A stretch of DNA of 6,821 nt. Source: Vallitaleaceae bacterium (GTDB lineage: Bacteria > Bacillota > Clostridia > Lachnospirales > Vallitaleaceae). Below are positions 1 through 6,061 of this stretch, piece after piece. Position numbers and translations under genes: made by a program. Each line of letters begins with the position of its first letter. Position 1 is the stretch's first letter. The stretch covers positions 1 to 6,821 of the forward strand of contig JAQICP010000563.1 of NCBI GenBank assembly GCA_027858555.1, given 5' to 3'. The notes under the pieces were generated by a model, which was given only the letters and a program-made list of their open reading frames with translations, made no database searches and had not been told where the DNA came from.

Positions 1-22
1 AACCAACACAAACATATTATGT

Positions 23-120
23 CAGAACAAAGTGTACCACCAATACGCGTTTTCTTACAGAGAACTTGTTCTCATGGAAAGTTCCTATGGAGAACTTTCC
101 TGTTGCAGAACAAAGTGTAC
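23..120. repeat. Direct repeat pair flanking nested inverted repeats (hairpin element)
   Basis: The 15-mer CAGAACAAAGTGTAC occurs twice, at 23-37 and 106-120. Between the copies lie a perfect 9-bp inverted repeat (GGAAAGTTC 76-84 with GAACTTTCC 92-100, 7-nt loop) and a short one (GAGAAC 60-65 with GTTCTC 68-73). TTGTTCT at 66-72 is complementary to AGAACAA in either direct-repeat copy (24-30 or 107-113), so mutually exclusive folds are possible. The larger fold covers about 64-116, with a lower stem carrying one bulged A and an upper 9-bp stem. Neither strand has a U-tract after the hairpins, so this is not an ordinary terminator. The region carries no gene I can support. It could be a small extragenic repeat, an operator cluster or the edge of a structured RNA; I do not recognise the family. 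Confidence 0.6.
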
Positions 121-246
121 TTATAGTAGAGGTTTTATCCTTCAATATTTCTTTCAATGTAAGAATAAGTTGTTGTGTATATTAGTTTCAACATGGGCTA
201 TATTATTTAGGCATGTTAATTTCCTGTGCCAGAATTTCATGCTGCG

Positions 247-278
247 CAAAAAAAGAAGGTTACCTATGTAACCTTCTT
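247..278 (-). terminator. Rho-independent terminator of the EF-G-like gene
   Basis: An 11-bp stem (core GAAGGTTAC 255-263 paired with GTAACCTTC 268-276, extended by two A-T pairs, 4-nt loop CTAT) is followed on the minus strand by an almost pure T-tract (A-run 248-254 on the plus strand). It begins 13 bases after the EF-G-like stop codon. The plus-strand side has no T-run, so it should act on minus-strand transcription only. Confidence 0.9.
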
Positions 279-290
279 CATATTGCTGCT

Positions 291-2369
291 CTATTCTTCT
301 TCAGCCGCTCTTTCAGCGATGATTTTTTCTTGTACTTCTCTTGGTGCTTCTTCATAACGATCAAATCTGATCTTATAGGTGCCTCTACCTTGAGTCATTG
401 AACGAAGGTCAGTTGAATAACCATACATCTCACCCATTGGTACATCAGCTTCAATCTCTTGTTTGCCTTTAACAGGATTCATACCAAGCACTCTACCTCT
501 ACGCTTGGTTAAGTCACCCATAATATCGCCCATATAAGTATCAGTAATCAGCACATTAACCCTTGCAATTGGTTCAAGAATAGTTGGCTCACATTCTAAT
601 ATACCTTCTTTATACGCTTTAATTGTTGCCATCTTGAATGCCATCTCTGATGAGTCAACAGCATGATACTGGCCATCAATCAATGTGCCTTTAAGACCAA
701 CAACAGGATAACCTGCGAGTACGCCTGAAAGTACTGATTCTGCCAAACCTTTATCAACTGCTGGGACATAATTTTTAGGTACAGATCCACCTACTACTTT
801 TTCTTCAAAGATATATGATTTTTCAAGATCTCCAGATGGTTCAAAAATCATAACTACAACACCAAACTGTCCAGATCCGCCTGATTGCTTCTTATGCTTA
901 CCACGAACTTCGACACGTTTTTTGATTGTTTCACGATAAGCCATCTTTGGCTTGCCTAGTTCAGCTTTTACTTTGAATTTAGATTCAAGTTTACTAAGTA
1001 CAACATCAAGATGTTGTCCGCCAACGCCATAAATCAGTTCTTGATGATTTTCTGAATCAATCACAAGTTTTATCGTTGGGTCCTCATCCATCAGTTTATG
1101 AATACCTTGACCAATCTTGTCCTCATCGCCTTTATCTACTGGCGTTATGGCCTTGTATGATAATGACTCAGGAAAAGTAATGCCTGGAAGAATAACTGCC
1201 ATCTTTTTATCACATAAAGTATCTCCTGTACTTACATTAATAAGCTTTGCAACTGCTCCGATATCTCCGGCGCGAATTTCAGATACTTCGATCTGTTCTT
1301 TACCTCTTAGTGCATATACATGTGTGATACGTTCATTTTCTTCTTTTAATGGGTTCCATAGATTGGAGTCAGCTTTAACGACACCTGAGTAAACTCTAAA
1401 TAATGAAAGCTTACCAATATATGGGTCAATAATGGTTTTAAATACGAAGGCTGTTGTTGGGTGTTCCATATCGCACATAACTTCAACATCTTCGCCAGTC
1501 TCTGGGTTTTTACCTATTATAGATGTGTGCTCTTCTCTTGGAGACGGCATATATTTGACGATAGAATTCATTAACACTGTAACACCAGTGTTATTAACAC
1601 CTGATCCACAAAGCACTGGTACAATACTGCGTTCAATAACACCTTTATGAAGTGCTTCTTGAATTTCTTCTAATGTAAACGCTTCACCTTCAAAATATTT
1701 CTCCATTAATGCTTCATCTGTTTCAGCAACAGCTTCTAGAATCATTTCACGGATAGGTTCGATATCTGCCATCATTTCTTCTGGAATATCACATGCTTCG
1801 ACTTTACCATCAACAAACTTACGACCTTCCATCTTAACAACATTAACAAATCCTACAAAATGCTCATCTCTCTTAATTGGTACTTGAAATGGTGCAATAC
1901 ACTTGCCAAACTGTTCTTTTAATTGTTCTAAAGCACGAACCATAGATGCATTATCGTCATCCATGTCAGTTACAAAAACCATCTTAGGTATTTCCATCTC
2001 TTCAGCATATTCCCAAGCGATTTCTGTACCTACTTCAACCCCTGATTTACCTGATACGACAATAATAGCACTATCTGCTACTCTTACAGCTTCTTTTGTC
2101 TCTCCAGCAAAATCAAAATAACCTGGCGCATCTAAAATGTTAAGTTTACAATCATTCCATTCGATAGGAATACAAGAAGCTGAAATAGAAAAGCCCCTCT
2201 TGATTTCTTCCTTATCAAAGTCACTAATGGTGTTGCCATCTTCTACTCGACCTTGACGTTTTGTGATACCATCAACATGGGCCATCGCTTCAGCTAAGGT
2301 TGTTTTTCCTGCTCCACCATGACCCAAAAGGACAATGTTACGAATTTGTTCAGATGAGTATACTTTCAT
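291..2369 (-). CDS. Elongation factor G-like translational GTPase (divergent EF-G paralogue)
   Basis: A 692-aa protein with the full EF-G layout. The GTPase domain has a P-loop GHGGAGKTT (16-24), a switch I remnant KRGFSIS (57-63), switch II DAPGYFDF (80-87) and a G5-like CGSG (254-257). Beta-barrel domain II and domains III to V follow. Domain IV keeps QSGGSGQFG and the tip motif YHAVDSSE, so the part that enters the ribosomal A site looks intact. Known family role: GTP-driven translocation, or a ribosome-associated accessory role in paralogues. It departs from canonical EF-G in G3 (Tyr84 where the catalytic His of PGH normally sits) and G4 (TDMD at 134-137 for NKMD). I chose ATG 2369 because it sits at the usual N-terminus, about ten residues before the P-loop strand, and follows GGGGGAA. 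A GTG at 2420 would add 17 residues without a good ribosome site. The gene overlaps the upstream small ORF by ATGA. It is often annotated fusA or fusA2; a canonical fusA probably lies elsewhere in the genome (inference). Confidence 0.93.
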   Translation of the reverse strand: MKVYSSEQIRNIVLLGHGGAGKTTLAEAMAHVDGITKRQGRVEDGNTISDFDKEEIKRGFSISASCIPIEWNDCKLNILDAPGYFDFAGETKEAVRVADSAIIVVSGKSGVEVGTEIAWEYAEEMEIPKMVFVTDMDDDNASMVRALEQLKEQFGKCIAPFQVPIKRDEHFVGFVNVVKMEGRKFVDGKVEACDIPEEMMADIEPIREMILEAVAETDEALMEKYFEGEAFTLEEIQEALHKGVIERSIVPVLCGSGVNNTGVTVLMNSIVKYMPSPREEHTSIIGKNPETGEDVEVMCDMEHPTTAFVFKTIIDPYIGKLSLFRVYSGVVKADSNLWNPLKEENERITHVYALRGKEQIEVSEIRAGDIGAVAKLINVSTGDTLCDKKMAVILPGITFPESLSYKAITPVDKGDEDKIGQGIHKLMDEDPTIKLVIDSENHQELIYGVGGQHLDVVLSKLESKFKVKAELGKPKMAYRETIKKRVEVRGKHKKQSGGSGQFGVVVMIFEPSGDLEKSYIFEEKVVGGSVPKNYVPAVDKGLAESVLSGVLAGYPVVGLKGTLIDGQYHAVDSSEMAFKMATIKAYKEGILECEPTILEPIARVNVLITDTYMGDIMGDLTKRRGRVLGMNPVKGKQEIEADVPMGEMYGYSTDLRSMTQGRGTYKIRFDRYEEAPREVQEKIIAERAAEEE

Positions 2370-2476
2370 GTGCGTTCCCCCGATCTTAAGTATTTGGGCA
2401 CTATGTCCCAGAACGAACACAGACTTTCATGCCACTCAAGCATAAAGCCAATATGATAGTATTCTACATTTTTCAT
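2366..2476 (-). CDS. Small ORF (36 aa) translationally coupled to the EF-G-like gene
   Basis: An unrecognised 36-residue ORF beginning MKNVEYYHIGFM and ending KYLRSGERT. Its ATG (2476-2474) is preceded by a good SD, AAAGGA, at 5-nt spacing. Its TGA stop (2368-2366) overlaps the EF-G-like ATG (2369-2367) as ATGA, the classic arrangement for termination-reinitiation. The downstream SD (GGGGGAA) lies inside this ORF and is only a wobble match to anti-SD, which fits dependence on coupling. Composition is unusual for so short a peptide: three Tyr, two Trp, two Phe and two His. There is no signal peptide or obvious membrane segment. It may be a regulatory leader peptide whose translation sets EF-G-like output, or a small functional protein; I have no family match. 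Confidence that it is translated is moderate and rests on the SD and the overlap. Confidence 0.55.
   Translation of the reverse strand: MKNVEYYHIGFMLEWHESLCSFWDIVPKYLRSGERT
2375..2381 (-). promoter_or_regulatory. Atypical ribosome binding site of the EF-G-like gene
   Basis: On the minus strand GGGGGAA precedes ATG 2369, with 5 nt after the last A. It pairs with anti-SD only with G-U wobbles. It decides the start at 2369 over the GTG at 2420 and lies within the last codons of the small ORF, so ribosomes finishing that ORF would already cover it. Confidence 0.6.
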
Positions 2477-2542
2477 GAAATTCCTTTAAAAAATGTTGAG
2501 ATTGAGGAATTTCTTGGAACATTTGTACAGTAAAAATTGCCT
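2477..2542 (-). promoter_or_regulatory. Leader hairpin that can sequester the small-ORF SD, with a competing upstream helix
   Basis: Read on the minus strand, GAAATTCCT (2513-2505) is a perfect complement of AGGAATTTC (2485-2477). The latter contains the small-ORF SD and abuts its ATG; the loop is 19 nt. Further upstream, AGGCAATTT (2542-2534) can pair with the same GAAATTCCT arm through eight Watson-Crick pairs with one bulged C. The two helices exclude each other: the distal one would free the SD and the proximal one would hide it. This is the geometry of a translational RNA switch, but the helices are AU-rich, so chance complementarity is possible. No known riboswitch or T-box consensus is recognisable here. 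Confidence 0.4.
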
Positions 2543-2581
2543 AAGCTAAATATTACTGACATATTCATAGAATACCTTTCT

Positions 2582-2610
2582 ATATTACCTTATAATTTGT
2601 GCATTTACAA
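2582..2610 (-). promoter_or_regulatory. Candidate sigma-A promoter for the small ORF and EF-G-like gene
   Basis: The minus strand reads TTGTAA (2610-2605), a 17-bp spacer, then TAATAT (2587-2582), each box close to consensus at ideal spacing. Transcription would begin near 2575 and give a leader of about 100 nt before the small ORF. A 6-bp inverted repeat (ATAGAA 2567-2572, TTCTAT 2578-2583) straddles the predicted start and could be an operator or a 5' hairpin. The region is AT-rich, so other promoter placements are possible. Confidence 0.45.
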
Positions 2611-2765
2611 CAAGTTTCATTTATCAAAAAAGAAAGATTTTTGAAATCCTGGCATTCTCTCAAGGTTTAACCCTAAACTGATGAGGTTTGCGTATATTGC
2701 GCCTAACCCCGTTAAAAAACCTGATAATCCAAAACAATATTGTGTCACTTTAACGTGATAAATCA
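2611..2765. other. Gene-free segment between the two divergent promoters, with a possible stem structure
   Basis: I find no credible ORF here. GGTTTAAC (2664-2671) can pair with GTTAAAAAACC (2711-2721) with a three-base bulge. It would enclose the hairpin GGTT-T-GCG (2685-2692) / CGC-CT-AACC (2700-2708), whose GC content is higher than its surroundings. A 14-bp near-palindrome TCACTTTAACGTGA (2745-2758, one mismatched pair) lies 7 bp upstream of the hisC -35 box, a position typical of an operator. Neither matches a regulator or RNA family I know. Confidence 0.3.
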
Positions 2766-2794
2766 TTGACAGTCCATATAGTTAAGTGTAAAAT
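2766..2794 (+). promoter_or_regulatory. Sigma-A promoter of the hisC-aroF-tyrA-aroA operon
   Basis: A perfect -35 box TTGACA (2766-2771), a 17-bp spacer and a -10 box TAAAAT (2789-2794). Transcription should start near 2801, giving a leader of roughly 50 nt. That is too short for a T-box or a large riboswitch. The leader contains an AT-only inverted repeat (TAATTAA 2805-2811, TTAATTA 2817-2823) of uncertain meaning. Confidence 0.8.
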
Positions 2795-2840
2795 ATGACC
2801 TAAGTAATTAATCCCTTTAATTAAACAATATATCTTAAGA

Positions 2841-2852
2841 AAAGAGGCCTCT
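2841..2852 (+). promoter_or_regulatory. hisC ribosome binding site within a 10-bp palindrome
   Basis: AAAGAGG (2841-2847) lies 5 nt before ATG 2853 and fixes the hisC start. It overlaps the perfect palindrome AGAGGCCTCT (2843-2852), which abuts the start codon. The palindrome has no loop, so it cannot form a local hairpin, though intermolecular pairing or protein binding is conceivable. Confidence 0.6.
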
Positions 2853-3950
2853 ATGATTAACCCACGACCTATTATTGAAACACTTAGCCCATACGTTCCA
2901 GGCAAACCAGCTGAAGATGTGATGGCTGAATATAATCTTAAAGGAGTTATTAAATTAGCTTCGAATGAAAACCCACTCGGATGTTCTGACAGAGCTAAAG
3001 AAGCTGTAATCAAAGCCATGAAGACACCTTCCTTTTATCCTGATGGCAATGCTACAAAATTACGTGCCAAATTAAGTAAACGCCTAGATGTTAATGATAA
3101 TCAATTGATCTTTGGTAGTGGTTCAGATGAATTGATTTCTATGATTGCTAAAACTTTTATTTCACCAGGTGATCATGGCATATCTGCATCTTTGACATTT
3201 CCTCAATATAAGGCAGCTGTTAGATCAATGGACGGCATTTATATCGGTGTTCCAAATAAAAACTTTGGTTATGATTTGGACGCGATTGCAAGTGCCGTAA
3301 CCGAAAAGACAAAATTGATCTATATAGCTAATCCTAATAACCCGACAGGCACGATGATTACCCATACAGAACAGGCATCATTTGTTAAAAAAATCCCAAG
3401 TTCAGTCATTATTGTATTTGACGAAGCTTATAATGAATATATAACAGATGAATCGTTTCCTGATACGTTGTCAATGATGAAGACTTACGATAATGTTATT
3501 TTGTTTAGAACTTTTTCAAAAATGTATGGTTTAGCATCACTGAGAATCGGTTACGCAGTTGGTAATCCGATCATCATCGATTATATGAATCGTATAAGAA
3601 ATCCTTTTAATGTAACCACAGTGGCACAAGTTGCTGCAATAGCTGCACTGGAAGATACCGAATTCGTGAAGGAAAGTTATCAACTTAATGAAGCAGCCAA
3701 GCTATATACCTATCAAAAATGTAAAGAGCTCGGTCTCTCATATATTGAATCTTCTTGTAATTTTGTCTTTATAGATTGCAGACATGACAGTCAAACACTT
3801 TTTGTGAAATTACAGGAAAAAGGTATTATTGTCAGACCGATACCTCACCCTGATACGATGACCTATCTACGAATCAGTCTTGGTACAATCAAACAAATGG
3901 AGAAAACCCTTAATGTACTAGGCAAGCTTATTAATAAAATGGAGGCTTAA
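2853..3950 (+). CDS. hisC: Histidinol-phosphate / aromatic aminotransferase (HisC type)
   Basis: A 365-aa PLP-dependent fold-type I aminotransferase of normal HisC length. Visible motifs are SNENPLG (37-43), the NPNNPTG signature (160-166), DEAY (190-193) contacting the cofactor ring, the Schiff-base lysine K223 in TFSKMYGLASLRIGY, IVRPI (326-330) and the C-terminal YLRISLGT, whose R340 should bind the substrate carboxylate. HisC transfers an amino group between glutamate and imidazole-acetol phosphate in histidine synthesis. Family members also act on aromatic 2-oxo acids, and in Bacillus subtilis the hisC product serves both pathways. As the first gene of an aromatic operon that also makes 4-hydroxyphenylpyruvate (TyrA), it probably performs the last tyrosine step, and phenylalanine too; no other his gene is in view. 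It ends 1 nt before aroF, and the aroF SD lies inside its final codons. Histidine versus aromatic preference cannot be read from sequence alone. Confidence 0.93.
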   Translation: MINPRPIIETLSPYVPGKPAEDVMAEYNLKGVIKLASNENPLGCSDRAKEAVIKAMKTPSFYPDGNATKLRAKLSKRLDVNDNQLIFGSGSDELISMIAKTFISPGDHGISASLTFPQYKAAVRSMDGIYIGVPNKNFGYDLDAIASAVTEKTKLIYIANPNNPTGTMITHTEQASFVKKIPSSVIIVFDEAYNEYITDESFPDTLSMMKTYDNVILFRTFSKMYGLASLRIGYAVGNPIIIDYMNRIRNPFNVTTVAQVAAIAALEDTEFVKESYQLNEAAKLYTYQKCKELGLSYIESSCNFVFIDCRHDSQTLFVKLQEKGIIVRPIPHPDTMTYLRISLGTIKQMEKTLNVLGKLINKMEA

Positions 3951-3951
3951 C

Positions 3952-4965
3952 ATGATTATTGTAATGAAACCTAATGTATCTACCCAGGCTATTGATAATG
4001 TTGTGAGTATCGTTGAAGAATATGGCCTTGATACGCATCTGTCAAGAGGAAAGCAAGTCACAATTATTGGTATTGTTGGAGATAAAAGCTTATTGCACGA
4101 CTCTAATATTCAACTGCTAGATGGCGTTGATAAGATAGTGCAAGTAACTGAATCCTACAAATTGGCTAATAAACAGTTTCACGTTAGTCCATCCATAATA
4201 CCTGTTGGCAACACATTCATAGGTGGTGACCAGATTACTATTATGGCTGGCCCTTGTGCTATTGAATCGGCTGAGCAGGTTATGGAAACAGCTATCAAAA
4301 TAAAAGCGGCTGGTGCTACAATACTTAGAGGTGGCGCTTACAAACCGAGAACTTCACCCTACTCTTTTCAGGGCTTGGAAGAAGAAGGTCTCAAGTACAT
4401 GGCTGCCGCCCGCGAGGCAACAGGACTTGCTATTGTCTGCGAAGTCATTAGTAAGGAATCAATTGAAATTGCTTCAAAATATGTGGATATGTTTCAGATT
4501 GGTGCTCGTAACATGCAAAACTTCTATCTACTAAAAGAAGTTGGCAAAACACAGATACCAGTTTTGTTAAAACGAGGCCTTGCTTCAACAATAGATGAAT
4601 GGTTGAATGCGGCAGAATATATCATGAGCGAAGGTAATCCTAATGTTGTATTATGCGAACGCGGCATTAGAACCTATGAAACTGCTACAAGAAACACTTT
4701 AGACATTAGTGCTGTACCAGTCCTCAAATCTAAAACGCACTTACCCGTCATCATTGATCCATCTCATGCTACAGGTGTAAGAGATTATATCCTACCCCTA
4801 TCAAAAGCAGCCCTTGCTGTTGGTGCTGATGGTCTTATGATAGAGGTTCATCCAAACCCAGCCGCTGCAATGTCGGATGGTCCTCAATCACTAACGCCTG
4901 AAGATTTTCATAGTTTATGTGACGAACTTAGACCTTATGCAAAGTTATCAGGTAGGTATCTATAA
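3952..4965 (+). CDS. aroF: 3-deoxy-7-phosphoheptulonate (DAHP) synthase, with N-terminal ferredoxin-like domain
   Basis: A 337-aa enzyme that condenses phosphoenolpyruvate with erythrose 4-phosphate, the entry step of the shikimate pathway. Residues 1 to about 70 form a ferredoxin-like domain of the kind that gives tyrosine/phenylalanine feedback control in the Thermotoga maritima enzyme. The rest is the TIM barrel, with AGPCAIES (99-106), GGAYKPRTSPYSFQG (127-141), QIGARNMQN (182-190), LLKRG (205-209), DPSHATG (269-275) and MIEVHP (296-301). The expected metal ligands are all present: Cys102, His272, Glu298 and Asp309, the same numbers as I recall for the T. maritima enzyme, so length and register match closely. 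GGAGG (3941-3945) six nt before ATG 3952 supports the start. Its TAA shares one base with the tyrA ATG. No chorismate mutase domain is fused. Feedback by tyrosine is inferred from the domain. Confidence 0.96.
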   Translation: MIIVMKPNVSTQAIDNVVSIVEEYGLDTHLSRGKQVTIIGIVGDKSLLHDSNIQLLDGVDKIVQVTESYKLANKQFHVSPSIIPVGNTFIGGDQITIMAGPCAIESAEQVMETAIKIKAAGATILRGGAYKPRTSPYSFQGLEEEGLKYMAAAREATGLAIVCEVISKESIEIASKYVDMFQIGARNMQNFYLLKEVGKTQIPVLLKRGLASTIDEWLNAAEYIMSEGNPNVVLCERGIRTYETATRNTLDISAVPVLKSKTHLPVIIDPSHATGVRDYILPLSKAALAVGADGLMIEVHPNPAAAMSDGPQSLTPEDFHSLCDELRPYAKLSGRYL

Positions 4966-6053
4966 TGTTTAAACACGTAGGTATCATAGGTCTTGGACTT
5001 ATTGGCGGCTCATTAGCCAAGGCTATTAAAAAATATCAACTGGCAGAAAAAATCACTGCCTATAATCGATCACCTATCAATTTGGAGCAGGCATTAAGTG
5101 ACCGCTCTATTGATATGGGCTCTTCCACAATTGATAATGCATTTAAGGATTGTGATATTATTTTCTTGTGCCTACCAGTGGATGTGAATATAGCACTTGC
5201 TAAAAGATTAGAACTTATCGTTTCAAAAGATTGTATCATAACCGATGTATCTAGTACCAAAACCGAAATATGCCAAGAGATGAAATCCATAGATATAAAC
5301 TTCATTGGTGGTCATCCTATGACAGGCTCGGAAAAAACAGGTTACATCGCTTCGAATGAATTAATATTTGAAAATGCTTACTATATCTATACAAAAGATG
5401 AATCAACTAAGACCTCTGATATAGACAAATTAATAGCTTTCACTGAAACCATTAAAGCTATCCCTATCATCATGGATTCAAATAAACATGATTTTGTAAC
5501 TGCCTCAATCAGTCATGTCCCACATGTGATAGCATCCGGTCTTGTAAACATAGTAAAGCAACTTGATTCACCTGAAGGTTATATGCACGATCTTGCCGCA
5601 GGCGGTTTCAAATCAATCACAAGAATAGCTTCATCATCACCTGACGTATGGCAACAGATTTGTGCTTCTAATAAAGACAACGTGGTTGAAGTGCTAGATC
5701 TATATATAAATTACTTAACGGACGTTAAAAATAACATTCAATTATACAACCCTGATTATGTTTATGACTTTTTTAACAATGCTAGAGATTATCGAGACTC
5801 TTTTATCGAGCACCAACCCAGTTCATTACCTAATTATTATGCAATCAGTATTGATGTGTTTGATCAAACTGGCATCATTGCAAAGGTTGCCACAGAACTC
5901 TCAAATGAATCCATTAACATCAAAAATATTGGTGTTGTGAATAATAGAGAGCATGTTTCAGGTATACTGGAAATAGTATTTTATGAAAAAGATCATATGG
6001 AACGCGCAATAAAAATATTAGAATCCGAGCAATATAAAGTATATACATTCTAG
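4965..6053 (+). CDS. tyrA: Prephenate dehydrogenase with C-terminal ACT domain
   Basis: A 362-aa enzyme that oxidatively decarboxylates prephenate to 4-hydroxyphenylpyruvate using NAD(P)+, the committed step to tyrosine. The Rossmann domain opens with GLGLIGGS (9-16). DVSSTK (94-99) and GGHPMTGSE (115-123) follow, with His117 the likely catalytic histidine, and SHVPH marks the helical dimerisation domain. Residues about 290 to 359 form an ACT domain (ISIDVFDQTGIIAKVATELS and onward), the usual site for tyrosine feedback in Gram-positive TyrA proteins. Length fits this class. The start overlaps the aroF stop by one base (TAATG), with AGGTAGG (4950-4956) as SD eight nt away, so translational coupling is likely. 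Asp or another acidic residue after the second Rossmann strand is not obvious, and Asn34-Arg35-Ser36 there might permit NADP+, but cofactor choice is uncertain. Confidence 0.96.
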   Translation: MFKHVGIIGLGLIGGSLAKAIKKYQLAEKITAYNRSPINLEQALSDRSIDMGSSTIDNAFKDCDIIFLCLPVDVNIALAKRLELIVSKDCIITDVSSTKTEICQEMKSIDINFIGGHPMTGSEKTGYIASNELIFENAYYIYTKDESTKTSDIDKLIAFTETIKAIPIIMDSNKHDFVTASISHVPHVIASGLVNIVKQLDSPEGYMHDLAAGGFKSITRIASSSPDVWQQICASNKDNVVEVLDLYINYLTDVKNNIQLYNPDYVYDFFNNARDYRDSFIEHQPSSLPNYYAISIDVFDQTGIIAKVATELSNESINIKNIGVVNNREHVSGILEIVFYEKDHMERAIKILESEQYKVYTF

Positions 6054-6061
6054 GAGGCAAT

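Noticed and set aside
60..73. GAGAACTTGTTCTC as a LexA (SOS) box.
   Set aside because: Gram-positive LexA boxes have GAAC and GTTC four bases apart; here they are two apart.
211..242. Imperfect hairpin GCATG...CATGC as a second terminator.
   Set aside because: The stem is interrupted and no T-run follows on either strand; the 247-278 stem is the clear terminator.
32..271. 79-codon plus-strand ORF.
   Set aside because: No SD site, no recognisable protein character; it runs through the repeat element and the minus-strand terminator stem.
2370..2420. Seventeen-residue N-terminal extension of the EF-G-like protein from a GTG at 2420.
   Set aside because: No good SD before it, the extra residues are not EF-G-like, and the region is better explained by the overlapping 36-codon ORF in another frame.
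2453..2533. 26-codon plus-strand ORF opposite the small ORF leader.
   Set aside because: No SD site, and no gene context; the minus-strand ORF has an SD and a coupled start.
2676..2710. CTGATGAG (2678-2685) resembles the hammerhead ribozyme core.
   Set aside because: No matching GAAA strand follows a stem II, and no cleavage-site triplet is suitably placed, so the core is incomplete.
2477..2852. T-box or known amino-acid riboswitch before the aromatic operon.
   Set aside because: No T-box consensus (TGGNACCGCG type) is present, and the strong promoter at 2766-2794 leaves a leader of only about 50 nt.
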